From an uncultured Blautia sp. (GTDB lineage: Bacteria; Bacillota; Clostridia; Lachnospirales; Lachnospiraceae), in assembly GCA_900547685.1 (NCBI GenBank), contig URHS01000024.1:1-33049 (forward strand): 33,049 bases of DNA, given 5' to 3'. The translations under genes were made by a program, and so were the position numbers. The notes beneath the pieces were generated by a model that saw only the letters and a list, made by a program, of their open reading frames with translations, did not search any database and was not told the DNA's origin. Each line of letters starts with the position of its first letter. The stretch's first letter is position 1. Of this stretch, positions 24,416 through 32,993 are shown in pieces.

Positions 24416-25642
24416 TTAACTCAGATGAAAATTTTTCACAAGCTCAATCAACACCTGCACACATTTCTCCATAGACTGCACGCACACATATTCAAAATGT
24501 CCGTGGAAGTTATGTCCTCCTGTTCCAAGGTTCGGGCATGGCAGCCCCATAAAGGATAAGCGAGAGCCGTCTGTACCACCGCGAATTGGCTGGATTTTTG
24601 GCTCAATATCCAGTTTTTCGTATACTTTTAATACATTTTCGATTAAGAAATAATGCGGTTCAATCTGCTGTCTCATATTATAATAGGAGTCTTCCATTCT
24701 CAGGCTTACTGTGCCTTCCCCGTATTTAACATTCATATAATCGGCAGCTCTCTGCATATATTCCTTTTTCTCTTTAAATAAATCAAAATCATGGTCTCGA
24801 ACAATGTATTCGCCGGATGCGTGTTCCACAGAACCCTCCAAAGCCTCCAGATGAATAAAGCCTTCTCTGCCTTCGGTATGCTCCGGCTTCTGTGCTTCCG
24901 GCATCATACCCTGAAATTCCATAGCCAAAAGCAGGGCATTTATCATTTTATTTTTAGCAGAACCGGGATGAATACTGAGACCTGTAAAATCCACAAAGGC
25001 GCTGGCAGCATTGAAGTTTTCATATTCCAGTTCTCCACATTCGCCGCCGTCAACAGTATAGGCGAAATCAGCGCCGAATTTTTTAACATCAAAGTAATCA
25101 GCCCCTTGCCCGATTTCCTCATCAGGGGTAAAACCTACACGGATAGGTCCGTGAGGGATTTCAGGATGGTTGATGAGATATTCAGCGGCAGTCATAATTT
25201 CCGCTACGCCGGCTTTGTCATCTCCGCCCAGCAGGGTGAGACCGTCTGTTACGATTAAATCCTGTCTCACATATTGTTTCAGGGAAGGAAAATCCTCCGG
25301 TTTCATTACGATTTTTTTCTCAGCATTTAATACAATTTCTGTTCCGTCATAATTTTTAATAATTCTTGGTTTGATATTCTTTCCGGAAGCAGCATAAGCT
25401 GTGTCCATGTGAGCAATCAGACCTAAAATTTTTCCCTTGTAATCGGGAACAGTAGAAGGAATAGTACCGAAAACATATCCGTATTCATCCTGAGTGACAT
25501 CCGTAAGTCCCAATTCTTTCATTTCTTCCATTAAGGTACGGCCGAAATCCAGCTGACTTTTGGTGCTTGGAAAGCTTTCCGCATAAGGGTCAGAAGTAGT
25601 TTCTACTACAACATAATTCAAAAAACGTTCTAATACAGTCAT
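24416..25642 (-). CDS. pepT: Peptidase T (tripeptide aminopeptidase)
   Basis: 408 residues, as expected for PepT (M20B). It begins M-T-V-L-E-R-F-L-N-Y, like known PepT. Zinc ligands are visible: H78 and D80 in A-H-M-D-T-A, L-G-G-D-D-K-A-G near 142, D-E-E-I-G near 176, D-G-G-E-C-G-E-L-E-Y-E and the C-terminal G-T-G-G-H-N-F-H-G. It removes the N-terminal residue from tripeptides in the cytosol. ATG 25642 was chosen over 25648 because AAGGAG ends right before 25648 and is ideally spaced for 25642. Confidence 0.95.
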   Translation of the reverse strand: MTVLERFLNYVVVETTSDPYAESFPSTKSQLDFGRTLMEEMKELGLTDVTQDEYGYVFGTIPSTVPDYKGKILGLIAHMDTAYAASGKNIKPRIIKNYDGTEIVLNAEKKIVMKPEDFPSLKQYVRQDLIVTDGLTLLGGDDKAGVAEIMTAAEYLINHPEIPHGPIRVGFTPDEEIGQGADYFDVKKFGADFAYTVDGGECGELEYENFNAASAFVDFTGLSIHPGSAKNKMINALLLAMEFQGMMPEAQKPEHTEGREGFIHLEALEGSVEHASGEYIVRDHDFDLFKEKKEYMQRAADYMNVKYGEGTVSLRMEDSYYNMRQQIEPHYFLIENVLKVYEKLDIEPKIQPIRGGTDGSRLSFMGLPCPNLGTGGHNFHGHFEYVCVQSMEKCVQVLIELVKNFHLS

Positions 25643-25665
25643 ATTCATTCTCCTTTATGTTTCAT

Positions 25666-25671
25666 ATTATA
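25666..25671 (-). promoter_or_regulatory. -10 element for pepT
   Basis: An exact TATAAT on the minus strand about 24 bases before the pepT start. No good -35 is visible at the right distance, so this is tentative. Confidence 0.4.
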
Positions 25672-25705
25672 TTCATGCTATCACAGGAAAAACAGGTTGT
25701 CTATA

Positions 25706-25734
25706 TTGACTTTACTGCATAAAATGCCTATACT
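25706..25734 (+). promoter_or_regulatory. Sigma-A promoter of the lrgAB-gntR operon
   Basis: TTGACT (25706-25711), 17-bp spacer, TATACT (25729-25734). Transcription should start near 25741, inside the operator described next. Confidence 0.75.
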
Positions 25735-25736
25735 AC

Positions 25737-25747
25737 TGGTAGTACCA
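25737..25747 (+). promoter_or_regulatory. PdhR/FadR-type GntR operator
   Basis: TGGTAGTACCA matches the GntR/FadR-subfamily consensus TGGT-N3-ACCA exactly and is extended by AC..AAT towards the PdhR/LldR form. It overlaps the predicted start point of the lrgAB operon, a repressing position. The third gene of the operon encodes a regulator of the right subfamily, so autoregulation is likely. Confidence 0.65.
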
Positions 25748-25766
25748 ATAGAAAGAGGATATAAAA

Positions 25767-26138
25767 ATGAAGTTTTTGCGACAATTCAGTATTATTTTAT
25801 TCCTCTCCTTTTTAGGAGAAGGCTTAAAAATGCTTCTGCCGCTGCCCATACCTGCAAGTGTGTACGGACTGATGCTAATGCTTCTGGCGCTTTGCACAGG
25901 GATTTTAAAAGTAGAACAGGTAAAGGATGCGGCAGTTTTTCTGATTGAAATCATGCCAGTAATGTTTATACCGGCGGCAGTAGGCTTGCTGGAGTCATGG
26001 GACGCCCTGCGCCCTGTTGTAGTGCCTGTGCTTATGATTACCGTCATCACCACGGTGGTTGTTATGGCTGTTACAGGACTTGTGACACAGATTATGATTA
26101 GAAAAGGGAGAAAAAAAGATGAAAGAGTTTCTGAGTGA
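25767..26138 (+). CDS. lrgA: CidA/LrgA family membrane protein
   Basis: 123 residues with four membrane helices and the LrgA pattern (F-L-G-E-G-L-K-x-L-L-P-L-P-I-P-A-S-V-Y-G-L, F-L-I-E-I-M-P-V-M-F-I-P-A-A-V-G-L). LrgA/CidA were first described as holin-like modulators of murein hydrolases; later work ties LrgAB-type pairs to pyruvate uptake. The gene overlaps lrgB by 20 bases, as usual for the pair. Confidence 0.9.
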   Translation: MKFLRQFSIILFLSFLGEGLKMLLPLPIPASVYGLMLMLLALCTGILKVEQVKDAAVFLIEIMPVMFIPAAVGLLESWDALRPVVVPVLMITVITTVVVMAVTGLVTQIMIRKGRKKDERVSE

Positions 26139-26811
26139 GTCTATTATATTTGGGGCAGTATTAAGCCTTGCAGCCTATGAAATCGGCTTACTGATGAAAA
26201 AAAAGTTTAAGCTGGCAATTTTAAATCCATTGCTCATCGGAACAATCTGTGTTATTGGATTTTTGTTGATTTTTCGCATTGATTATGAAGAATATAATGA
26301 GGGTGCAAAATATATCAGCTATCTGCTCACACCGGCAACTGTCTGTCTGGCAGTTCCCCTTTATGAGCAGCTATCCCTCTTAAAAAAGAACTTTATGGCA
26401 GTGGCAGTGGGTATTCTATCCGGTGTTCTGGCAAGTCTTGTCAGTGTTTTGGCATTGGCAAAGCTGTTTGACTTAAATCATCAGCAGTATGTAACATTGC
26501 TTCCAAAATCTATTACAACAGCCATTGGAATGGGCGTTTCAGAAGAGTTGGGAGGACTTGTTACCATCACGGTGGCAGTGATTGTCATTACCGGCATTTT
26601 GGGAAATGTCATTGCAGAATTTATCTGTAAAATTTTTAAAATTCACGAGCCGATTGCAAAGGGACTGGCGCTTGGAACAGCGTCTCATGCAATCGGAACG
26701 GCAAAAGCCATGGAAATGGGACAGATAGAAGGCGCTATGAGCAGTCTTGCCATTGCGGTTGCAGGACTTTTGACAGTAATCGGCGCATCGGTGTTTGCCG
26801 GATTTATGTAA
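26119..26811 (+). CDS. lrgB: LrgB family membrane protein
   Basis: 230 residues, the normal LrgB length, with family motifs L-N-P-L-L-I-G, Y-I-S-Y-L-L-T-P-A-T-V-C-L-A-V-P-L, L-P-K-S-I-T-T-A-I-G-M-G and G-L-A-L-G-T-A-S-H-A-I-G-T-A-K-A-M-E-M-G. It works with LrgA in the cytoplasmic membrane. The start lies within the end of lrgA behind GGGAG. Confidence 0.93.
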   Translation: MKEFLSESIIFGAVLSLAAYEIGLLMKKKFKLAILNPLLIGTICVIGFLLIFRIDYEEYNEGAKYISYLLTPATVCLAVPLYEQLSLLKKNFMAVAVGILSGVLASLVSVLALAKLFDLNHQQYVTLLPKSITTAIGMGVSEELGGLVTITVAVIVITGILGNVIAEFICKIFKIHEPIAKGLALGTASHAIGTAKAMEMGQIEGAMSSLAIAVAGLLTVIGASVFAGFM

Positions 26812-26830
26812 ATTTGGGAGTGGGAAGGAA

Positions 26831-27550
26831 ATGGAAAGAAAAACAAGTGAGAATGAAAAGGTTTATCATCAGGTAATTGAGCATATTACAAACCTTGCCA
26901 CAACAGGAGAAATTTCTTTTGGGAGTAAAATTCCATCAGAGCGAGAACTGATGGCAACTTTAGGATTTAGTAGAAACTCTGTCAGAGAGGCGCTGAGGAC
27001 CATGGAAAATATGGGTATTATTGAAAGCCGTCAAGGACAGGGCAACTTTTTAGTTAATCACATAGGAGAAAGTCTCAGCAGTGTCTTTTCTATGCTCCTG
27101 TCTATGAAACAGACAAATTATATTGAAATCAGCCTTTTACGGCGCTTCATTGAAATTGGAGCCTATCTTGTAGCTGTAAAAAATGCCAAAGAAGAAGATT
27201 TACGCTATCTTTCTGAAATTTTAGATAAAATGGAATTGGTAGAAGGTGAAGAGAGGGCAAAATTGGATAAAAAATTTCATGATCAGATTGTGAAAATGTC
27301 AGATAATCATCTGTTAGAGATTTTAAATGAAGCATTGTCAGGAATTTTTGAAATTTTTATCAGCGAGATGTCAAAACATGTAACGTCAGAAGACAAAGAT
27401 CAGTTAGTGCGTCTTCATAGAAATGTTTATGATAATTTAAAGAAAAAAGATGTACAACAGGGAATTGAGCGTATACGAGAACATTATAATATCATTGATA
27501 AAAATCTACAGATATTGGCAGAACAATATAAGGGTGCAAAAGTACAGTAA
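26831..27550 (+). CDS. GntR/FadR-subfamily regulator with FCD domain
   Basis: 239 residues. The winged helix (residues about 8-75) has G-S-K-I-P-S-E-R-E-L-M-A-T-L-G-F-S-R-N-S-V-R-E-A-L-R and ends G-Q-G-N-F. The FCD ligand domain has the metal-site pattern D-x-x-F-H near 155, H-R-N-V-Y and R-E-H-Y-N. Such proteins respond to organic acids (pyruvate, lactate, gluconate). It follows lrgB by 19 bases, and the exact TGGTNNNACCA site before lrgA is its likely target. ATG 26831 is preferred over in-frame starts that overlap lrgB. Confidence 0.88.
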   Translation: MERKTSENEKVYHQVIEHITNLATTGEISFGSKIPSERELMATLGFSRNSVREALRTMENMGIIESRQGQGNFLVNHIGESLSSVFSMLLSMKQTNYIEISLLRRFIEIGAYLVAVKNAKEEDLRYLSEILDKMELVEGEERAKLDKKFHDQIVKMSDNHLLEILNEALSGIFEIFISEMSKHVTSEDKDQLVRLHRNVYDNLKKKDVQQGIERIREHYNIIDKNLQILAEQYKGAKVQ

Positions 27551-27551
27551 A

Positions 27552-27638
27552 GAAGCTGTTACATGAAGTGCATATCCAGAATATTTATACAATCCCAAGG
27601 CAAGCCGACAAAGTTGCTAAAATTGTATAAATATTCTG
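27552..27638. repeat. Long AT-rich hairpin element, copy B
   Basis: A perfect 17-bp stem CAGAATATTTATACAAT (27577-27593) / ATTGTATAAATATTCTG (27622-27638) with a 28-base loop. It lies between the convergent regulator and feoB genes and can serve as a two-way terminator. Its left flank and arm (from about 27552) match the reverse complement of the hairpin at 12569-12679. Confidence 0.65.
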
Positions 27639-27647
27639 AATGGCAAA

Positions 27648-29495
27648 TTACGAAAATATGCGAAAAGCACAAGTTACAAGAAAACATAAGAGAAACCCCA
27701 TACAGGTAGGTAAAAGGAAAGCAAGCGCTGTCCATTTCAGACTGTGGGTTTCTTTTTTTATAGTTAAAAGTGTAGTGGCACAGGGCCAGTGAAGTACGCA
27801 TAAAATCAGCATAGAAATGGCGGTGGAAACGGTCCAGCCCTGCTGAAGGAGCAGCGTATGGAGACTTGACAGGCTTTCAAAATCCGTCAACGAGGACTGG
27901 GCAGTGTAAGCCATAATCAGTACAGGAATGACAATTTCATTTGCAGGCAGACCCAGAAAAAAGGCAAGGAGAATTTTACCATCCAAACCTAAGAGCCGGG
28001 CAAAGGGATGAAAAAAGTCAGAAACCAGGTTTAAAATACTGTTTCCATCTATACTGACATTTGCCATAATCCAAATTAAAATTCCAGCAGGAGCTGCTGT
28101 CAGAATAGCACGCAGCAAAACACGACAAGTGCGGTTTATCACAGAATGTACCAGAACAGAGATAATTTGTGGCTTGCGGTAGGGCGGAAGCTCCAGTGTA
28201 AAGGAGGAAGGAACTCCTTTTAGTACGGTTTTAGATAAAAGCCATGAGGAAATAAAAGTCATAAATACACCGAATAAAATTACAAAAGTCAGCAGAAATG
28301 CCAGTTCAAAACTTTTGGCGCTTCCTGCAAAGAAAATGGTAAGGATAGCCAGAATGGTGGGAAATCGTCCGTTACAGGGGACGAAGGAGTTGGTTAAAAT
28401 TGCAATCAATCGTTCTCTGGGGGAATGGATAATCCGGCATCCTGTTACTCCGGCTGCATTACAGCCAAAGCCCATAATCATAGTAAGTGCCTGTTTGCCG
28501 CAAGCCTTACATTTGGCAAAGCAGCAGTCCAGATTAAAGGCAACCCGGGGCAGATAGCCAAAATCCTCCAACAATGTAAAAAGAGGAAAAAAGATTGCCA
28601 TAGGAGGCAGCATAACACTGATTACCCACGCAGTTACTCGATAAAAGCCAAAGGTAAGCATGTGACAGAGTTTTAAAGGGAGAAAGCCTTGTAAAAAATG
28701 GTAAAAAACAGGTTCAAAGGAAAAGAGCGTGTCGTGGAGAACCTGAGAAACATAATTTGCACCTGTAAGAGTAATCCAGAAAATCAGTAAAAGAAAGCAA
28801 ATCATACAGGCAATGCCGGTAAACTTTCCTGTAAAAAGTTTATCAAGTATAAAATCTGTATCAGTGTGTTGAAAATCGGAAGACTGCAGGGCAATGTGAT
28901 AAAGGCGCGTGGCTTCCTGTGCACAGGTTTGTGGTTCTGGCAGGGAACAGGCAGAAACTGTTTGTGGACTTGAACCTAAAGCAGTAGAAATACGGTTTTT
29001 TAATCTCTTTATATCGGCGTGTCTGTGGGCGGAAATGCCAATTACAGGAATATGTAATTCCTTTTCCAGAGCAGAGCAGGAAATGTGAATTCCTTTTTTC
29101 TTTGCCTGGTCCATAAGATTGACACAGAGCAGAACTTTTTGAGTCATAGAAAGAATTTGAACAAGAAGGTGTAGATGACGTTCCAGACATACTGCATCAC
29201 ATACAAGGACAACGAAGTCAGGGTGGGCATTTTCAATAAAATTTCTGGCGATTTCCTCTTCCTGGGAACAGGCAGTAAGAGAGTAGCAGCCGGGCAAATC
29301 AACAAAGGTACAGATTTGATTTCCCAAAGTGCAGTCTCCTTTTGCCAGTTCTACTGTTTTACCGGCCCAGTTCCCTGTATGTTGGTGCATGCCTGTAAGT
29401 GCATTAAAGATAGTGCTTTTTCCTACATTGGGATTTCCGGCAAGTGCAATGGTAACAGAAGAAGGATTTTTTCTTTTTTTTGAGAAGGATATCAT
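27648..29495 (-). CDS. feoB: Ferrous iron transporter FeoB
   Basis: 615 residues, at the short end for FeoB. The N-terminal G domain has G1 G-N-P-N-V-G-K-S-T (residues 20-28), G3 D-L-P-G and G4 N-L-M-D. The membrane part has two Gate-type regions, including M-G-F-G-C-N-A-A-G-V-T-G-C-R, S-P-R-E-R-L and F-V-P-C-N-G-R-F-P-T, a form I recall from Firmicutes. It imports Fe2+ across the cytoplasmic membrane. The ATG follows the feoA stop directly with no good ribosome binding site, so it probably depends on translational coupling. The C-terminal cysteine-rich FeoC-like tail is absent. Confidence 0.93.
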   Translation of the reverse strand: MISFSKKRKNPSSVTIALAGNPNVGKSTIFNALTGMHQHTGNWAGKTVELAKGDCTLGNQICTFVDLPGCYSLTACSQEEEIARNFIENAHPDFVVLVCDAVCLERHLHLLVQILSMTQKVLLCVNLMDQAKKKGIHISCSALEKELHIPVIGISAHRHADIKRLKNRISTALGSSPQTVSACSLPEPQTCAQEATRLYHIALQSSDFQHTDTDFILDKLFTGKFTGIACMICFLLLIFWITLTGANYVSQVLHDTLFSFEPVFYHFLQGFLPLKLCHMLTFGFYRVTAWVISVMLPPMAIFFPLFTLLEDFGYLPRVAFNLDCCFAKCKACGKQALTMIMGFGCNAAGVTGCRIIHSPRERLIAILTNSFVPCNGRFPTILAILTIFFAGSAKSFELAFLLTFVILFGVFMTFISSWLLSKTVLKGVPSSFTLELPPYRKPQIISVLVHSVINRTCRVLLRAILTAAPAGILIWIMANVSIDGNSILNLVSDFFHPFARLLGLDGKILLAFFLGLPANEIVIPVLIMAYTAQSSLTDFESLSSLHTLLLQQGWTVSTAISMLILCVLHWPCATTLLTIKKETHSLKWTALAFLLPTCMGFLLCFLVTCAFRIFS

Positions 29496-29768
29496 TTATA
29501 ATTTACAACTTTCAGCAAGGGGTTCTACAAGGATAAAAGCGGCATCTTCATTTCGGATTGCCAGAACACTGCCTCTGATTTTGTAGGCGTGAGGATTGTG
29601 AAAAATTCCCGTATTGATACACTGTATCGGTGTTTCTTCGCAAAATCCCAAATCCAGAAACCGCTGCAAAATAGAATGTTTTTCATATTCTTGCTCCTTA
29701 GGACAGATGATACTGTGGATAATACCATACTGTCCCTCTCTTAACTGACATAAAGGAACATAAGCCAT
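29496..29768 (-). CDS. feoA: FeoA family protein
   Basis: 90 residues with an SH3-like FeoA fold: L-C-Q-L-R-E-G-Q-Y-G-I-I at the start, R-F-L-D-L-G-F-C-E-E-T-P-I in the middle, and Y-K-I-R-G-S-V-L-A-I-R-N-E-D-A. It supports FeoB in Fe2+ uptake. ATG follows AAAGGAGT. A possible promoter on the minus strand (TTCACT-N17-TATACT, about 29815-29787) lies in the short gap to the upstream glucosidase gene. Confidence 0.92.
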   Translation of the reverse strand: MAYVPLCQLREGQYGIIHSIICPKEQEYEKHSILQRFLDLGFCEETPIQCINTGIFHNPHAYKIRGSVLAIRNEDAAFILVEPLAESCKL

Positions 29769-29823
29769 GCTGAAAACTCCTTTTTGTAATCAGTATATGC
29801 ACCAAAGCCGGAAAAGTGAAGTT

Positions 29824-31494
29824 TTAGGCAAGCTCTAAGACAAGCGCCTGATAAGAATGAAGCTGAATATCAGAGCCGTCCTGTGAAATCTGAGGATAGT
29901 TATTTAACAGAACCCTTTTTACAGAAGAAGGAAGAGTAATCGTCTGAGGTTCTTTTTGGAAATTGCCTATAACCAGCAGGTCTTTTTCTCCTTTTCTGTG
30001 GTATGCCATAAGATTGTGGCGTTCCCGTTCAAAAGGAATAACATCTCCGTACACAAGGGTTTCTTTGTAATCTTTGTTTTTACGAAGGGCAATCATTTGT
30101 TTATAAAAGGAAAGGAGAGAGTCAGGATCCTGTTCCTGAGCAGCTACGTTGATTTCCTGATAGTTAGGGTTTACCATAAGCCATGGAGTGCCTGTTGTAA
30201 ATCCGGCATTTTCGGAGCTGTTCCATTGAACCGGAGTTCTGGCATTGTCACGATTATAAAGGGAAACGATTTTCAAAGCTTCATCTGCCAAGAAGCCTGC
30301 GTCAATACATACCTGATACTGATCAATAGCGCTGATATCATCAATTTGTTCCAGAGGAAGAATTCCTAGGTTTTCCATGCCGATTTCCTGCCCCTGATAA
30401 ATAAAAGGCAGACCACGCATAAAGAAATAAAGGACAGCCAGCATTTTCTTTCCTTCTAAGCAAAGTCCGTCTTCCGGCAGATAATAGCTTACTCCTCTCG
30501 GCTCATCATGATTTTCTATAATGTTGGAGTAAAAGCCTGTGTCACCGATTTTTTCCTGAGATTTAAAATAGCATTCTTTGTATTCATCAGGGGTAATGCG
30601 GTGACAGTCATACCATCCTTTATCACTTTTTCCATAAGAAGTAGTAGAAAAATCAAAAATAGAGGAAAAATATCCGTCATCACCAAGAAAAGCAGGCAGT
30701 TCTTCTTCTTTTTCATTAAATACTTCACCTACGGCGAATGAGTCATGAAGTTTAAAGGTTTTTTCATGCATTTCACTCAGAAAATCTCCAACACCCTGGG
30801 CATCAGCCAGCATGAGAGCAAGGTCAGATAAACCGTCCTCACGATCAGAAGGATAATTTTTATAAGGCAGTTTTTTCTTAATATTGATAATGGCATCAAT
30901 ACGGAAGCCGCCCAGTCCTTTGTCCAGCCACCAGTTAATATTTTTGAAAATTTCTTCTCTTACCTTGGAATTTTCCCAATTTAAGTCCGGCTGTTTTTTG
31001 TGAAATACGTGCATATACTGTTTGTCAGGATTTTTTGGTAAAGGTTCCCATACAGAACCGCCAAAATAGCTTCGCCAGTTACAGGGTGTTTCTCCCTCTT
31101 TTCTATCTTCGATATAAAAGAAATTTCCATACTCCCCTTCAGGATCTTCACAGGCTTTTTCAAACCATTCATGTTCATCAGAGCAGTGATTTACTACTAA
31201 GTCCATCAGAATATACATATCACGTTTTTTTGCTTCTTTAATCAGACATTCCATATCTTCCAAAGTACCAAAGGCAGGGTCAATGTTATAATAATCAGAA
31301 ATATCGTACCCCTGATCTGCAAATGGGGAGGGATAAACAGGGGAAATCCACAGGATATCAACACCTAAATCTTTTAAGTAATCCAGTTTTTGCAGAATTC
31401 CCTGCAAATCGCCGATGCCGTCACCATTTGAGTCATAAAAGCTTTTGGGATAAATCTGATAGGCAACTTTGTCATGCCACCATTTTCTTTCCAT
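29824..31494 (-). CDS. GH13 alpha-glucosidase (oligo-1,6-glucosidase/MalL-like)
   Basis: 556 residues, a standard GH13 subfamily 31 length. It begins R-K-W-W-H-D-K-V-A-Y-Q-I-Y-P-K-S-F and has D-L-V-V-N-H, the nucleophile Asp in G-G-F-R-I-D-A-I, the acid/base Glu in A-V-G-E-V-F and the third Asp in E-N-H-D-E-P-R. It is cytosolic (no signal peptide) and hydrolyses short alpha-glucosides. Ala follows the nucleophile where many oligo-1,6-glucosidases have Val, which hints at alpha-1,4 preference. ATG 31494 has AGGAGGT six bases away; the in-frame TTG at 31500 touches that site. An AraC regulator gene lies just upstream. Confidence 0.92.
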   Translation of the reverse strand: MERKWWHDKVAYQIYPKSFYDSNGDGIGDLQGILQKLDYLKDLGVDILWISPVYPSPFADQGYDISDYYNIDPAFGTLEDMECLIKEAKKRDMYILMDLVVNHCSDEHEWFEKACEDPEGEYGNFFYIEDRKEGETPCNWRSYFGGSVWEPLPKNPDKQYMHVFHKKQPDLNWENSKVREEIFKNINWWLDKGLGGFRIDAIINIKKKLPYKNYPSDREDGLSDLALMLADAQGVGDFLSEMHEKTFKLHDSFAVGEVFNEKEEELPAFLGDDGYFSSIFDFSTTSYGKSDKGWYDCHRITPDEYKECYFKSQEKIGDTGFYSNIIENHDEPRGVSYYLPEDGLCLEGKKMLAVLYFFMRGLPFIYQGQEIGMENLGILPLEQIDDISAIDQYQVCIDAGFLADEALKIVSLYNRDNARTPVQWNSSENAGFTTGTPWLMVNPNYQEINVAAQEQDPDSLLSFYKQMIALRKNKDYKETLVYGDVIPFERERHNLMAYHRKGEKDLLVIGNFQKEPQTITLPSSVKRVLLNNYPQISQDGSDIQLHSYQALVLELA

Positions 31495-31587
31495 AATCAA
31501 ACCTCCTAAGTATCATTAAAATTTAAACTCTATTATAATGAACAATTTTAAAAATATCTTGCGAATATTTGATTAAAAAATACGATA

Positions 31588-32415
31588 TTATGACTTTTTG
31601 CGATATTTTAAAGGTGTTGTTCCTGTATGTTTCTTAAATTCTTTCATAAAATTCCCCAGATTAAAGAAACCACAGTCCATGCCAATTTCCATAATGGGAA
31701 TATCTGTAGTCTGTAACAGTACGCAGGCCTGTTTAATCCGGTATTCATTCAGGTAAGTAACAGGAGATTTTCCCAGAACTTTTTTGAAAAAACGGCAGAA
31801 ATATTGTTCATTCATATTTACCTGAAGAGCTAAATCTCGAATATAAAGCTTTTCCTGGTAGTGAGTGTGGAGAAAATCCAGCGCTGTCTTAATGGTTTCT
31901 ATTCGCATATCTGTTTTTTTCTTTGATTGAAAAAGGGATGGTAAGGTAGAAAGGATACCGGCCATTTTGAAAATCTCCCCTTGTATAAAAAGGCGGGCAG
32001 ATAGATTTTCCTCAGGAAACTGATGAAAAATGTGGAAAATATTCAAGTATTCTTTTTCAAAAGAGGAAAAGACAGGACTGGAAAGCTTCAGGTATTGCGG
32101 GAATACATCATATTCAAAGCCCAGAAGGCTGGGATGAAATACAAGGGCAGACTCCGTACTTTCTGAGTGGGGAACAATGGCATGAAGTTCTCCGGGATGA
32201 ATAAAATAAAAGCATTTTTCCTCAATCTGAAGCTTCTGCATATTGATATAGAGGGTATAACTGCCCCTGGCAAAATAGATAATCTCTATTTCTTCATGCC
32301 AGTGATGAGGCACACCGGACCAGCTTTTTTCTTCACAGACCTCATATAAGGCACAGGGAAAAAGAGAAGTTCCGTGGTCTTTCTGCTCTTTTAATTGTGT
32401 ATCTGCGTGTTTCAT
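31588..32415 (-). CDS. AraC family transcriptional regulator
   Basis: 275 residues. The N-terminal cupin sensor has P-H-H-W-H-E-E-I-E-I-I-Y and F-I-H-P-G-E-L-H-A-I. The C-terminal 100 residues hold the double helix-turn-helix (I-R-D-L-A-L-Q-V-N-M-N-E-Q-Y-F-C-R-F-F-K, I-M-E-I-G-M-D-C-G-F-F-N-L-G-N-F) and end T-P-L-K-Y-R. Such proteins often sense sugars, and the alpha-glucosidase gene 93 bases downstream is the obvious target. ATG 32415 has GGAGG seven bases upstream and overlaps the stop of the DUF1275 gene by four bases (ATGA). Confidence 0.9.
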   Translation of the reverse strand: MKHADTQLKEQKDHGTSLFPCALYEVCEEKSWSGVPHHWHEEIEIIYFARGSYTLYINMQKLQIEEKCFYFIHPGELHAIVPHSESTESALVFHPSLLGFEYDVFPQYLKLSSPVFSSFEKEYLNIFHIFHQFPEENLSARLFIQGEIFKMAGILSTLPSLFQSKKKTDMRIETIKTALDFLHTHYQEKLYIRDLALQVNMNEQYFCRFFKKVLGKSPVTYLNEYRIKQACVLLQTTDIPIMEIGMDCGFFNLGNFMKEFKKHTGTTPLKYRKKS

Positions 32416-32993
32416 AGGCTTTCCTCCCTGTTTAAAAACATGGCAATAAAAGCGGCTGACAATCCCAGCGCACAAAGCCATACAGCTTTTGTATGGAAAA
32501 GGTTAGTAAAAAAGCTGCCTGCGCCTGCTCCGATAATAAAGAATAGAATAACATTATAGTATTGAAGGCAGTTATGCAGATAAACTTTCTGCTTTGTAGT
32601 TGCATATAAATACAACTGCTGAGAAGCGCTTCTTAAATTTCCCGTACACATGGTAGTGGCATAAGTATTTCCGTTCATTTTGCGAAAAGCTTCTACCTGA
32701 AGGGCGCAAACAAAGGAAATCATAATATTTACCGGAGTATCAAAAGCGGGAGCGGGCAGAAAACCTGCGATTACAAGGCAGAAAATTTCCATAAGGACAA
32801 TGAGCTGTCTCCAATGGAGCTTCTTTTTCCATTTAAAGTGTGTCTGTATGATTTCGCATACCAGAATTCCGGCTACAAAGGCGAGAATAGGCATGAGATA
32901 ATAAAAAACCCTGTTCCAGTTCTGCTCCGTAAGGTTTACACCCAGAAGTACAATATTTCCGGTCTGTGCGTTTGCAAAGACACGGCCTCTGCA
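32412..32993 (-). pseudogene. DUF1275 (YoaK-like) membrane protein, N-terminus missing
   Basis: 194 codons of a DUF1275 protein (usual length about 220-230). Family sequence continues upstream of the first ATG (32894): C-R-G-R-V-F-A-N-A-Q-T-G-N-I-V-L-L-G-V-N-L. It then has helices and the second motif M-C-T-G-N-L-R-S-A-S-Q. At 32994-32996, directly before the Cys codon, there is an in-frame TAA, and the sequence beyond does not resemble the expected first ~28 residues. Either the gene was cut by an insertion or rearrangement, or the end of the sequence is a mis-join. A shorter product from ATG 32894 would lack a conserved part. Confidence 0.75.

Noticed and set aside
27648..29495. FeoB as truncated by its 615-residue length
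   Set aside because: G motifs and both gate regions are present and the frame is intact; only the C-terminal tail is short, as in related FeoB proteins.
29824..29838. TTAG-N7-CTAA resembling a metal-regulator (DtxR-type) box before feoA
   Set aside because: It lies in the last codons and stop of the glucosidase gene, is too short and imperfect, and may be chance.
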